From the NCBI RefSeq assembly GCF_000337675.1, contig NZ_AOIB01000027.1, forward strand, positions 16,075-80,074: DNA of 64,000 nucleotides. Reading direction: 5' to 3'. Positions 51,125 through 60,220 of the stretch are shown here, piece by piece. Position 1 is the stretch's first letter; each line of letters starts with the position of its first letter. A model generated the notes under the pieces. It did not search any database and was not told the origin of the DNA. It was given only the letters and a program-made list of their open reading frames with translations. The position numbers were made by a program, and so were the translations under genes. The DNA comes from Natronococcus amylolyticus DSM 10524 (GTDB lineage: Archaea; Halobacteriota; Halobacteria; Halobacteriales; Natrialbaceae).

Positions 51125-52150
51125 CTACTCGATCAGGTGATCTTCAATGCCGGGCAGGTTCGAGATCAGCTCGCCGTACGGACCAAGATGCTCTTCCGAT
51201 GTCGCTTCTTGGAGTTCGTGGACATCGAAGACGTCTTCGAGGATTTCCTGACCATCTGGGTCGTCGTTGAGCGCGAGGAGTGCCTCTTCCAGCAGTTCTT
51301 TCTCCGCATCGGTTGCCTCCAAGCTGGCCAGCACTGGATGGCTCGGCACCTGCGTGAATTCCTCGACGATCTCATATTCGTCCAGATCCAGGCACCACTC
51401 CTCCGCATCGTCGCCGCCACAGTACTCTTCCGGCGTGGTGGCTCGTCCGAACGCGATATCTGCTTGTTCCTCGGAGAGCGCCTGGAGCGCACCGACGTAT
51501 CCTCCACCAACGACTGGATTGCCGAAGTACTCCTCAACGGCCTCATGAATCGCTGTCACGTCATCGTCATCGTCGAATTCTACCAGCCCCTCTTCGGCGA
51601 GATACGCAGTCGGAACCAGCATGCCTGCACCTGTCAAATCTCCCGTGTGGGCGCTGTCAACGCCTTCCGCATCGCGCATCGTTTCGATGCCGGTGTCAGA
51701 ACGGGTGTAGGCCGCCGCAACGTAATACGGCTGCCCATCCTCGTCAGCCTCGACTGCGAGCGTTTCAAAACCGTGCTCGTTCCACCCGACCCATGAGGGA
51801 CCGCCACTTAGATACGAGGCGTGAGCTTGTCCTGTCGCAAGCGCTCCGATAGCTGCGCCGTCGTCGGGAACTGTATCGATGCTGGTCGGGACACCAGTTT
51901 CAGACTCGATCCACTCGGCCAAGGGCTCCCAATCACGTTCGATGTCTGCCGGATCATCTCGCGCCTCGATAGCGAAGACAAACTCATCGGAAACATCAGG
52001 GTTGCCGTAGTCGTCATCATTCCCTTGCCCTTCTGACCCGTCATCATTACCGAGACAGCCGGCCAGCCCAGCTGCGGTGACGCCAGCAGTCGTCGTGAGC
52101 ACGGCTCGACGCGAGATACCTACTGTACTCGAACTGAGATCGGATTGCAT
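51125..52150 (-). CDS. phnD: Phosphonate/phosphate-type ABC transporter substrate-binding lipoprotein PhnD
   Basis: A 341-residue protein. The Tat-type leader SRRAVLTTTAGVTAAGLAGC ends in a lipobox. An acidic spacer is followed by the PhnD fold (LAEWIESETGVPTSIDTVPD, LATGQAHASYLSGGPSWVGW, and the FGRATTPEEYCGG region). As the binding protein at the outer membrane face, it sets specificity. It has few of the signature residues that would tell phosphonate from phosphite. It is divergent from the repeat protein at 52479 across an AT-rich spacer. Confidence 0.88.
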   Translation of the reverse strand: MQSDLSSSTVGISRRAVLTTTAGVTAAGLAGCLGNDDGSEGQGNDDDYGNPDVSDEFVFAIEARDDPADIERDWEPLAEWIESETGVPTSIDTVPDDGAAIGALATGQAHASYLSGGPSWVGWNEHGFETLAVEADEDGQPYYVAAAYTRSDTGIETMRDAEGVDSAHTGDLTGAGMLVPTAYLAEEGLVEFDDDDDVTAIHEAVEEYFGNPVVGGGYVGALQALSEEQADIAFGRATTPEEYCGGDDAEEWCLDLDEYEIVEEFTQVPSHPVLASLEATDAEKELLEEALLALNDDPDGQEILEDVFDVHELQEATSEEHLGPYGELISNLPGIEDHLIE

Positions 52151-52478
52151 TGAGTAGAATTTGATGCATCTAAACTAAAATCTTTTCTAGTCTACTCTTA
52201 GAGGTTCTCTAATAAAATATGACCTTGACCTATCTAATGTTGGATTTGAGTCGATCTACTTTGCCCTGGGCCGTAGCCTACAAGTAATCGAGATATTCAG
52301 CCAAATATGTTTTAAATAATATCCTTAGTGCTGAAAGGGTGAGAATCTCTGAACATATGATAGACCCTATATGATTGTCAGAGTTGGTTACAGGTCCTCA
52401 AACCTTAGGTAGACATTCAATTATTTCTGTAAGTCGGTTAATTACAGAGTAGGAAATTCTCGTAGGTCAGAGTGCACT
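52151..52478. other. AT-rich divergent spacer between phnD and the repeat protein
   Basis: About 330 bases without a gene, clearly AT-rich (TTTTAAATAATATC near 52310-52323). It contains the promoters of the phn operon and of the curlin-like gene. No strong palindrome or RNA gene was found. Confidence 0.5.
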
Positions 52479-54068
52479 ATGGCAGAGAAAGACACGAACC
52501 GTGGAACAATGAAGCGACGAGGCTACCTCAGAGGACTCGCGGCTAGTGGTGCCGGTGTCGGTATGCTTTCAGTCGCGACCAGTCGCTCGCGTGCGGACTC
52601 AAAAAAGGACGACAAAAAGAAGGACGAGAAGGAGAAAGACGAGGAGCCAAAGACTCACGATTTAAACGGCGACGAGCTGTATCTGGTCTTTGGCGCCGAC
52701 GCTGACGAGAAGGGTCTCGGCGGCTGGGTTGATGACCACCGTGAACAGATTAACGGTGGGTCACAGGAGTCGTTCGCAAACGTCGTCCAGTACCAGGATG
52801 TCTCCCAGCTCAACGTCACTCAGCAGGGCAACGCCATTAGTATCGCTATTGACGGCGGTGAGGCGATAGCGGTCCAAGAGGCCGACCAGGACAACGTCAA
52901 TGTGCAGGAAGGGGGCGCCGACTCGATCAACGTGGAGGAGGAAACGCGGGACGAGACGTTCTATGAGCCTGAGCGCGCGTACATCGTGTTCGCCGAGGAG
53001 ACGGGCTGCCGGACGTTTTCCGGCTGGGTCGCCAGAGAAGATACCTATCAGAACGACCAGTCTGCCAGCGCGACGATCGAGCAGGAACAGACCGTCGACC
53101 AGTTCAACTACAGCAGTCAGAGTGCTTCGGTTGCCATCGCGGAGAAAGGTAGCTGCGCTCGGTCCTACCAGCAGAGCTGGCAGGACAACCAGAACTATCA
53201 GCACGCGGAGGCCGTCGCGGCGAACATCGGCGAAGGTGACCGCCAAGAAGCCGAAGCGTCGGTTGAACAGGCCCAAGACGTCTCCCAGCTGAACGTCAGC
53301 GAACAGGGAGTCGCCATCGCGATCGCGGTTGGGAAGAAGAGCGTCGCGGAAGCCTACCAGCTGAGTTCTCAGCTCAATCTGAATGAGCAGGTTGCCGAGG
53401 CGACGGTGATCAACTTCGATACGATGGGGACCAGGGACGTTATTGACCGCGCCGAGATGACCGGTGAGCTCCCAAAAGACGCGGTGAAGCGTACGGACGA
53501 CGGGAGCAAACAGTCCAACAGCCAAGACGCATCGGCGGATATCACGCAGGTTCAGCGCGTTGGCCAGGAGAACATCAGCCTGCAGAACGCAGCGATTGCC
53601 CTTGCGACCAAGAAAAGCAATGCGACGGCTCGCCAGGTGAGCTACCAAGGTAACTTCAACGCGCAAGTGGCCTCTGCTGAAGCTCTGAATGTGTCGAACG
53701 GGCATTGCGATGCGTGTTCAGTACTGAGTGGCACCGACGCGAATGGCGACGAGTCCTGGGCGCTGGCCTATGAGAACGGCGACACCACCGAGCAGACGGC
53801 TGCCGCCGAGATCAATCAGCTCCAGTTCGTCAACCAGCTAAACGTCAATGAACAGTTCACTGCGATCGCCTTCGCTGCCGACTGCGGCAAGGCAACGGCC
53901 GAGCAACTGAACTACCAGTCCAATCGAAACATCCAGCTAACCGAGGCCACTGCAGTCAACGTTGACGAAGGAGAGGACGGCAAACGCGATAAAAAGAAGG
54001 ACGACAAAGGACGAAAGGGCAAGGAGAAGAAAGACAAGGGGAAGAAAAAAGAAAAGAAAAAGAACTAG
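52479..54068 (+). CDS. Tat-exported curlin-like Gln/Asn repeat protein with lysine-rich tail
   Basis: A 529-residue protein. A Tat-type leader is in residues 10-38 (MKRRGYLRGLAASGAGVGML; the first Met or Met11 may be the start). A Lys/Asp stretch (41-58) follows. Five ~50-residue repeats lie at about 99-142, 198-251, 260-312, 351-405 and 441-495. Each has QxVxQLNVxxQxxAIAIA followed by AxAxQxxxQxNxNxQxAxAxAxN. The regular Gln, Asn and Ala spacing resembles curlin (CsgA) repeats that stack into amyloid. Two copies of a GWV motif (66-90, 167-191) are also present. The last ~28 residues are mainly Lys with some Asp/Gly/Glu, very unlike the acidic proteome. It is probably a secreted fibre or matrix protein; amyloid formation is inference. 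Confidence 0.8.
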   Translation: MAEKDTNRGTMKRRGYLRGLAASGAGVGMLSVATSRSRADSKKDDKKKDEKEKDEEPKTHDLNGDELYLVFGADADEKGLGGWVDDHREQINGGSQESFANVVQYQDVSQLNVTQQGNAISIAIDGGEAIAVQEADQDNVNVQEGGADSINVEEETRDETFYEPERAYIVFAEETGCRTFSGWVAREDTYQNDQSASATIEQEQTVDQFNYSSQSASVAIAEKGSCARSYQQSWQDNQNYQHAEAVAANIGEGDRQEAEASVEQAQDVSQLNVSEQGVAIAIAVGKKSVAEAYQLSSQLNLNEQVAEATVINFDTMGTRDVIDRAEMTGELPKDAVKRTDDGSKQSNSQDASADITQVQRVGQENISLQNAAIALATKKSNATARQVSYQGNFNAQVASAEALNVSNGHCDACSVLSGTDANGDESWALAYENGDTTEQTAAAEINQLQFVNQLNVNEQFTAIAFAADCGKATAEQLNYQSNRNIQLTEATAVNVDEGEDGKRDKKKDDKGRKGKEKKDKGKKKEKKKN

Positions 54069-54424
54069 CGTACGACGACGGGTCTCGCTCGAAATTTCAG
54101 ACATTATTAACTGAGCAGATTGTGGATAGTCGAGCTTGTCTTTTTCAGCCAGTATTGCAAAAATGCCGCTGCGGGATTGCTCCACAGCGGCTACATAGGT
54201 TGTTTCGAGTAGCAGCTTCGATCTGTTTTCCTCAACTGAGCCTTTGAAAACCACGTATTCAGCTTCGAATAGCTCCGGAAGAACAGTTAGTCCGAGTAAG
54301 TCGAGCACCGCGATGGTCTCCTGAACGGGACCGGCCAGCTCTATCAACCCTCTCCTACAGAAGACTGTTCCTCACCATGGCACCCAGTAATTAACTACCT
54401 TAATGCTGATTCTGTACTCGATCA
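54069..54424. other. Spacer with an uncertain minus-strand ORF
   Basis: Between the repeat protein and the TFB gene. A minus-strand frame from an ATG at 54347 reads MIELAGPVQETIAVLDLLGL and ALAEKDKLD-like sequence for about 90 codons, then runs into the complement of the lysine tail, where it is clearly non-protein. It may be the start of a small decayed gene. AATTAACTACCTTAATG near 54390 fits the TFB promoter. Confidence 0.35.
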
Positions 54425-55390
54425 ATGGTACGCCCAGCTCGCCAGAAAGAACGCGACAATCAGCAGGAACAAGAGGAAAACACGGGTACAACCATCCAAT
54501 CCTGCCCTGAATGCGATTCACAGGCGCTTCTCAGAAGCCCAGACGAGACTGAGCTCAGTTGCGAGGACTGTGGCTTACTTCTTGAAGAAAAGCGGATTGA
54601 CCATGGTCCGGACTGGCGTGCTTTCACCCATCAGGAGCAACAAAAGAAGTCCCGCGTGGGTGCACCAACAACACGAACTATGCACGACAAGGGGTTGACA
54701 ACGTCGATTGATTGGAAAAATAAAGACGCCCATGGCCGGTCGCTTTCTGCAGACAAGCGTAGCCAGATGAACCGGCTTCGAAAGTGGCAAACTCGGATCC
54801 GGACGAGTGATGCCGGTGAACGGAATCTACAATTTGCTCTTTCTGAGACAGACCGGATGGCCTCTGGGCTCGGTATTCCCCGCTCAGTCCGAGAAGTTGC
54901 AAGTGTCCTCTACCGACGCGCACTTGAGAGGGACTTAATCCAGGGCCGCTCGATCGAAGGTGTCGCTACCGGAACACTGTATGCGGCCTGTCGTCTGGAA
55001 GGAATGCCTCGCTCGTTGGAAGAGGTGGCGATGGTTTCACGCGTTGATCGTAAGGAGATTGGGCGGACGTACCGATATATTGCGAAGGAACTCGAGCTGG
55101 GAACGAAACCTGTTGATCCGAAACAATACGTTCCCCGGTTTTGTTCGGAACTCGAGCTCTCTCCGACGGTTCAAGCGAAGGCCAGCGAAATTATCGACAC
55201 GACCGCTAAGAAGGGGATATTATCGGGGAAATCCCCAACGGGATACGCTGCTGCAGCAATCTACATTAGTGCGCTTTTTTGTGATGAAAAACGGACCCAA
55301 CGAGAGGTCGCTGACGTTTCTCAAGTAACTGAAGTGACCATCCGAAAACGGTACCAAGAGCAGATCTCCGTAATGGGAATTCACGAATAG
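54425..55390 (+). CDS. tfb: Transcription initiation factor TFB (TFIIB family)
   Basis: A 321-residue protein. The zinc ribbon has C27, C30, C46 and C49 (CPECDSQ, CEDCGLLL). The B-finger/linker region includes DHGPDWRAF. Two cyclin-like repeats follow (from ~115, ALSETDRMASGLGIPRSVRE; from ~225, FCSELELSPTVQAKASEIID) and end in an HTH (VTEVTIRKRYQEQ). Haloarchaea carry many TFBs that direct subsets of promoters. It lies between the repeat protein and the giant oxidase, so it may be specialised for these genes; that is inference. Confidence 0.92.
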   Translation: MVRPARQKERDNQQEQEENTGTTIQSCPECDSQALLRSPDETELSCEDCGLLLEEKRIDHGPDWRAFTHQEQQKKSRVGAPTTRTMHDKGLTTSIDWKNKDAHGRSLSADKRSQMNRLRKWQTRIRTSDAGERNLQFALSETDRMASGLGIPRSVREVASVLYRRALERDLIQGRSIEGVATGTLYAACRLEGMPRSLEEVAMVSRVDRKEIGRTYRYIAKELELGTKPVDPKQYVPRFCSELELSPTVQAKASEIIDTTAKKGILSGKSPTGYAAAAIYISALFCDEKRTQREVADVSQVTEVTIRKRYQEQISVMGIHE

Positions 55391-55537
55391 AGGACTCTCT
55401 AAACGTGACCACCAATCCGTATCGAAATCGGGGAAAAGCACCTATTGCCTGCTGCTATGCTGTCTGAATTCTGGAAATCTGCAGTGCAGCATTAGACAAG
55501 ATCTCAGTCTCTGAGAAGTGATATTGCTATTAGTGCC

Positions 55538-58500
55538 TCACTTTTTGTTTTTCTTCCCTCCTTTCTTTTTTCGAGACGGCTTGCCGACACGGAGAATGCC
55601 CCATGCACCCGACTCGAGGCGCCGCCGTTCTTTCATCTCCTTAAAGATGAAGTCGCCAGTATCGCCAAGCGACCCACCGGCACCCCCGATGAGTTCGAGC
55701 GTCGAACTTCTCCCGGGAGAGTACTGGCCATCGACGCTGATCAGTGGCGACTCCGCCGTGTCCTCGAAGCGCTCCCACCGGTGATTCGCTAGGTGGAAGG
55801 AAATCCCTCGAGAGGCATCAGCAGTCTGGCTCAGTCGGAATCGCACCGGATCGCCAGCGTTCGCAGTGAACACCGGTGTTGCGGGATCACCGTGAATCGT
55901 CGAGTCGTAGACCCGTTCCTGCCGTGGATCGTTCGCCTCAAAGCGGCGGTGGAACGGCTCCGATCGATTGTTGAAGGCCATATAGCCCTGATCCTCGGCG
56001 TCACCGAGCTGGTTACAGTCCGCATCGGGATCCTGGTCGTCATCGTCCGGATTCCGTGGAACGACGCAGCTTCCGTCGTCGTTGATAACGTACCGAGCAT
56101 CGCTCATCGAGAGCGCGAACTCACGGAAGTCCTTTCCTTTCGGATTTCGGATGATTGCCTCTCGACTCGTGATTGTCGATTCGCCACTCGGGTCGAACCA
56201 TTCTGCGCCTGCGGGCTCGATAATTAGCTGACCGAACGCCCCGTGGTGGCGATTGCTCCGCATATCCGCTAGATCCCAGAGGATCGTCGTGCCGACTTCC
56301 TCCTCGGCAAACCATCGGTAGGTGATCGATTCGCCGGGCCCAATCGTCTGGTCGTAATTGAAGCCAACCGTCGCACCATCCGACCCGTTGACGTCGTAGC
56401 TGACCTGCTTTGGATGGAGCGAAAGACGGTCCGATGGCTCCCACTCTGGCGGGAGATCGCCCACCGGTGTCCGCATTCGCGGATGATCGTCGTGGGTGGC
56501 TCTGTCCTCGGACAACCCGTTTGTCAGCGTGAGTTCGATACAGTCGTCCTCGTTTGCACGCAGTAGGAGTGGCTCCGTCGGACGGTCGCCACTTTCGATC
56601 GCGTCGACGTGGTCATCCAACGCGTAGACGATCCCACAGGGGTCGTGATCGCCGTACTCGTTGAAGTCGATTCGCGTTCGGAACGCCGTCACGTCGTAGG
56701 ATCGCGTTTGGGCGTCGTCCGGACACGGGTCTCCCGGATCCGGCGCCTGGGGCGGCGGAGAGCCGTCGACGTTCTCGAGTCGGCGGTCACAGTCCGGCGG
56801 TGCCGTCGGAGTGGTCGTCGGCTCATCGAAGGTGTGCTTCGCGACGTGACCCCGCTCGGAGCGTCGGTCGAGTGGTGCGGGATGGCCTATCTCGAGTAGC
56901 TCATCTTCCGTAATCTCCCCCTCCGGGGGCTCGGTGCCCGGGACCGGGTAGAGGTGGTCAACAGAGGCGTCGAACACGCGGAACAGTCCCCACATTCCGT
57001 CCCAGAGGTCGTGGGAGATCATCGAGCCATAGAGGTAGTCTCGGAACGGAAGCTCCGCGGCGTTCGGTTGCAGGTCGTATTCCATCGTGTCCGACTCGCG
57101 GAGTTCGAACGTGAATGCCTCGGACGGAGCGGTGATCTGCGCTTCGTTCGGCCCCGGATCGACGCCGAAGTCATCGAGGAGAATGCCGTGAAGATCGAAG
57201 TTGTGTTGCTCCTCGTAGACGGCATGAACGAGCCGGATCCGAACCTTATCGTCGGGGTAGGCCTCCAGTGTTGGCGTCTCGGGATCGCCGTGGACGAACG
57301 AGCTGTGAACGTATGCCGGATCGGGATCGGAGCCGCGGCGGTAGTACGGCGCGTTCCGGTAGTTGATCGCACCGACGCCTGCGTTGACGCCGTGCTGTTC
57401 GTCGGGGTTGACGAACGCGTCGTCTTCGGGATCGTCGGGCTGTTCGTCTACCTCGACGTCCCCGTCGATCAGCGGCGCGAAGTCCTGGTAGGCAAGGCAG
57501 AACTCGCGGTAGGCCTCTTCTTCGGGCGGATCGATGATTGCCTGCGAGCCCGATCGGATCGGTTCGCCAGTATGTGGGTCGAGCCACTCCGAGCCCTCGG
57601 GTTCGACGAGCAGTGCGCCGATTTCACCGTGCTGGATCTCCGAGATTCCGGTCACGTGGTCGTGGAAGTAGATCGTTCCCTCTTCGTCAGCGAACCACCG
57701 GTAGGTCATCGTGTCGCCGGGATCGGTTCCCTGATCGTAGTTGTAGCCGTTTGCGAACCCGTCCGACGCGAGGACGTCGAACGAAACGAAGTGAGTGTGT
57801 ATCGAACTCCCCCTGTCGAGTTCGTTTCGAACGTTAAGTTCGATACAGTCGCCGACGTTCGCCCGGATGAACAGGGGTTCGGGCATCATCTCGCCCTCGA
57901 GGACCGCGTCGACATCCTCTTCTAAGACATACACCTTCCCGTCGGGATCGTAGTCGCCGTGGTCATTGTAGACCAGCCGCGTCGGCAGGACGACGATATC
58001 GTAGACGAGATCGGGTTCGGTCGTCGTCGGATTGTCGCTGTTGGGATTGACACCGGAATTCGCTGGCTCCACGTCCTCTGGGACACATGGATCAGTGTAC
58101 GGCGCGCCGGGGATGAGCGCGGGGAGCGCGGCCTCTTCCTCGGGCTCCGGTTGCCGCGGATCGTTTGGCTGGGACAGCGGCGGCTTCAGCGGCATCTCGC
58201 CCTCTGTTCCGGGGATGAAGGCGGGGAACCCGAGAATATCCGAGTCGATGGGGAGATCCGGTTCGTTGTTCGCCAGCGGCTGGAGGTGAAGTTGGCGCTG
58301 GTTGTGGACCCGCATGAAGCCGTTCATCCCCTCGCCGTAGTGGGGGAACATGTGGCAGTGGAAGAGGAAGTCACCAATACTCCCGTGGAGTCCACCGGCA
58401 CCGGCCTGGAAGGCCTCTTCAGCGTCTAAATCTGGGCGGAACGAACGAGGACCTGACGCGACAGTGAGGTACTGCTGGTACCCCTCGCCCATCGCGAGAT

Positions 58501-60220
58501 TTTGGGCGTCGAGCGTGTCACTGTCCTCCCGGAACGGGATCTGGTTCCAGCGGTGTTCGTGGAGGTGGTGGACGTGATTTTCCTCGGGATTTGCGCCGAC
58601 GATCACGAACTTGACCGGGTCACCCTGGTAGGCCTCCCAGACGTTGTCGCCGCCGCCGGGGTCGCCGTGGACCCACGAGCTGTAGAACGAGCCCGGTGGG
58701 CCGTCCATCTCACCGATTCGTTCACTCGTCCGTTCGGCACGGTAGTTGATCGCGTGCAGCGATTGCTCGATATCGGTCCCGGGAACGGTCAACCCTTCAG
58801 GTCTAATCCGGCCGTGATCATGGTAGATCGGAACGAACTCTCGGTGATCGGCCATGTCCGGAACGTGGATATCGGCCCGAACGCCGCTTCGAAGCGGGGC
58901 ACCCGTGCAGGGATCCGTCCAGGTCGCACCCGGCGGTTCGACGACGATAGCACCGAACAGTCCGCGGGCCATCGAGTTGATTTCCTCGTTGTTGCCGTCG
59001 TCCGGGATACTGTCCCAGGCCTGATACGCGCCATCCTGGAAGAAGTACGCGCCTTGCTCGTCGGCCGACCAGGTGTAAGTAGTCGACTCGCCCGGCTCGA
59101 CCACGGTGTTTTCGTTGAACCCGACGGCCATCCCATCGGCATCGTCGACCTCGTAGGAGACGCCGGTCGGGTGGATCGAGGCCGGCCGCTCCTCGAAGTC
59201 GTCCCGTTCGGGGTGTTGACCGAGGCTGTTGACGAACTCAATCTCTACGGTGTCTCCCTCGTTCGCACGCAACACCAGCGGCTCGATCACCGACGTATCG
59301 ACGCCAGCCGTCCCCGGATTCACACCCTCTGCCTCACGAACGGCCTCGAGGTTCTCCTCGAGGACGTACATCGCACCCATCGGGTTGTTCGTTCCGAAGG
59401 AGTTGTAGGTGATCTCGACGTCGATAGCGTGAACCGTGAATCGCCGTGTCGTAGGTTCCGTATCCGGCGGCCGTGGTTTTGCATCGAAGTCGAGTTTGAC
59501 GCGCTTTCGATCGTCCGGGAGCTTACAGCTTTTGGGAATTTCCCACTCGAGTTCGAACTCGTGGGTCGTCTTCGGTTCGAAATCGCCGCGGTCACCGTGA
59601 CTCCGGTTTCCGTCGAGCTCGACACCCTCTTCGAGCGCCTCTAAAACATCACACAGAGAGCCCGCGGCGATCGTTTCCTCACAGTCGTCCGGACACGGCG
59701 CATACCGAAGCGTCGCGCGAACGTGGTTCATCCAGCGTTGCTTCTCGTAGCCACGCGCTCGGAGTTTGAGAACGAGCGGATGCTCGAGAATGTGGGTTCG
59801 GAACTCGAGAGAACCGGTCTGGCCCGGTTTGAACTTGCGGAAGTCGAGCTCCGGCGATCGAGTTCGTTCTTTCTCCTTTTTGGGGTATTGACTAACGAAC
59901 TTTTGATCTATTTTGCCTTGCTTCTCCTTCGAGAGCGCAAGATATCCAGTTTGGTACTGTTCCGAGGCGAGCTCCTCACGTGTGTAAAGAGATTCGGCCG
60001 GATGACTCGATTGATCTTCCTTCTCAGAGTCTCGCTCGTAGAGACAGGTCCAGTCGGTATAGTACAATGGACCGTCGAACTTGTCTCGCTTGGTTGCACC
60101 AACTACTCCGGCAGCAGCCGCTCCACCAGTTAGGCCGCCGATTGTACCCATCAACTGTCGGCGGGTAAGGTCAATCTTCTGTGCAAGGTCTTGGCTCGGT
60201 TTCTGATCTCTTCTTGACAT
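55538..60220 (-). CDS. Giant three-module multicopper oxidase with lysine-rich tail
   Basis: A 1560-residue protein with a Tat-type leader (LTRRQLMGTIGGLTGGAAAA, residues 18-37) and three tandem two-cupredoxin modules (~260-640, ~735-1090, ~1170-1545), six cupredoxin domains like ceruloplasmin. Module 1 holds the C-terminal copper motifs HVHHLHEH (549-556) and FHCHMFPH with M632, but its N-terminal motifs are degraded (SIHPTG, YFFQDG). Module 2 holds the N-terminal motifs HTH (808-810) and FHDH (852-855), but its C-terminal motifs are lost. Module 3 is largely devoid of ligands. One complete type 1 plus trinuclear site can therefore form between modules 1 and 2. It probably oxidises a metal or phenolic outside the cell. 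It ends SRKKKGGKKNKK. Confidence 0.85.
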   Translation of the reverse strand: MSRRDQKPSQDLAQKIDLTRRQLMGTIGGLTGGAAAAGVVGATKRDKFDGPLYYTDWTCLYERDSEKEDQSSHPAESLYTREELASEQYQTGYLALSKEKQGKIDQKFVSQYPKKEKERTRSPELDFRKFKPGQTGSLEFRTHILEHPLVLKLRARGYEKQRWMNHVRATLRYAPCPDDCEETIAAGSLCDVLEALEEGVELDGNRSHGDRGDFEPKTTHEFELEWEIPKSCKLPDDRKRVKLDFDAKPRPPDTEPTTRRFTVHAIDVEITYNSFGTNNPMGAMYVLEENLEAVREAEGVNPGTAGVDTSVIEPLVLRANEGDTVEIEFVNSLGQHPERDDFEERPASIHPTGVSYEVDDADGMAVGFNENTVVEPGESTTYTWSADEQGAYFFQDGAYQAWDSIPDDGNNEEINSMARGLFGAIVVEPPGATWTDPCTGAPLRSGVRADIHVPDMADHREFVPIYHDHGRIRPEGLTVPGTDIEQSLHAINYRAERTSERIGEMDGPPGSFYSSWVHGDPGGGDNVWEAYQGDPVKFVIVGANPEENHVHHLHEHRWNQIPFREDSDTLDAQNLAMGEGYQQYLTVASGPRSFRPDLDAEEAFQAGAGGLHGSIGDFLFHCHMFPHYGEGMNGFMRVHNQRQLHLQPLANNEPDLPIDSDILGFPAFIPGTEGEMPLKPPLSQPNDPRQPEPEEEAALPALIPGAPYTDPCVPEDVEPANSGVNPNSDNPTTTEPDLVYDIVVLPTRLVYNDHGDYDPDGKVYVLEEDVDAVLEGEMMPEPLFIRANVGDCIELNVRNELDRGSSIHTHFVSFDVLASDGFANGYNYDQGTDPGDTMTYRWFADEEGTIYFHDHVTGISEIQHGEIGALLVEPEGSEWLDPHTGEPIRSGSQAIIDPPEEEAYREFCLAYQDFAPLIDGDVEVDEQPDDPEDDAFVNPDEQHGVNAGVGAINYRNAPYYRRGSDPDPAYVHSSFVHGDPETPTLEAYPDDKVRIRLVHAVYEEQHNFDLHGILLDDFGVDPGPNEAQITAPSEAFTFELRESDTMEYDLQPNAAELPFRDYLYGSMISHDLWDGMWGLFRVFDASVDHLYPVPGTEPPEGEITEDELLEIGHPAPLDRRSERGHVAKHTFDEPTTTPTAPPDCDRRLENVDGSPPPQAPDPGDPCPDDAQTRSYDVTAFRTRIDFNEYGDHDPCGIVYALDDHVDAIESGDRPTEPLLLRANEDDCIELTLTNGLSEDRATHDDHPRMRTPVGDLPPEWEPSDRLSLHPKQVSYDVNGSDGATVGFNYDQTIGPGESITYRWFAEEEVGTTILWDLADMRSNRHHGAFGQLIIEPAGAEWFDPSGESTITSREAIIRNPKGKDFREFALSMSDARYVINDDGSCVVPRNPDDDDQDPDADCNQLGDAEDQGYMAFNNRSEPFHRRFEANDPRQERVYDSTIHGDPATPVFTANAGDPVRFRLSQTADASRGISFHLANHRWERFEDTAESPLISVDGQYSPGRSSTLELIGGAGGSLGDTGDFIFKEMKERRRLESGAWGILRVGKPSRKKKGGKKNKK

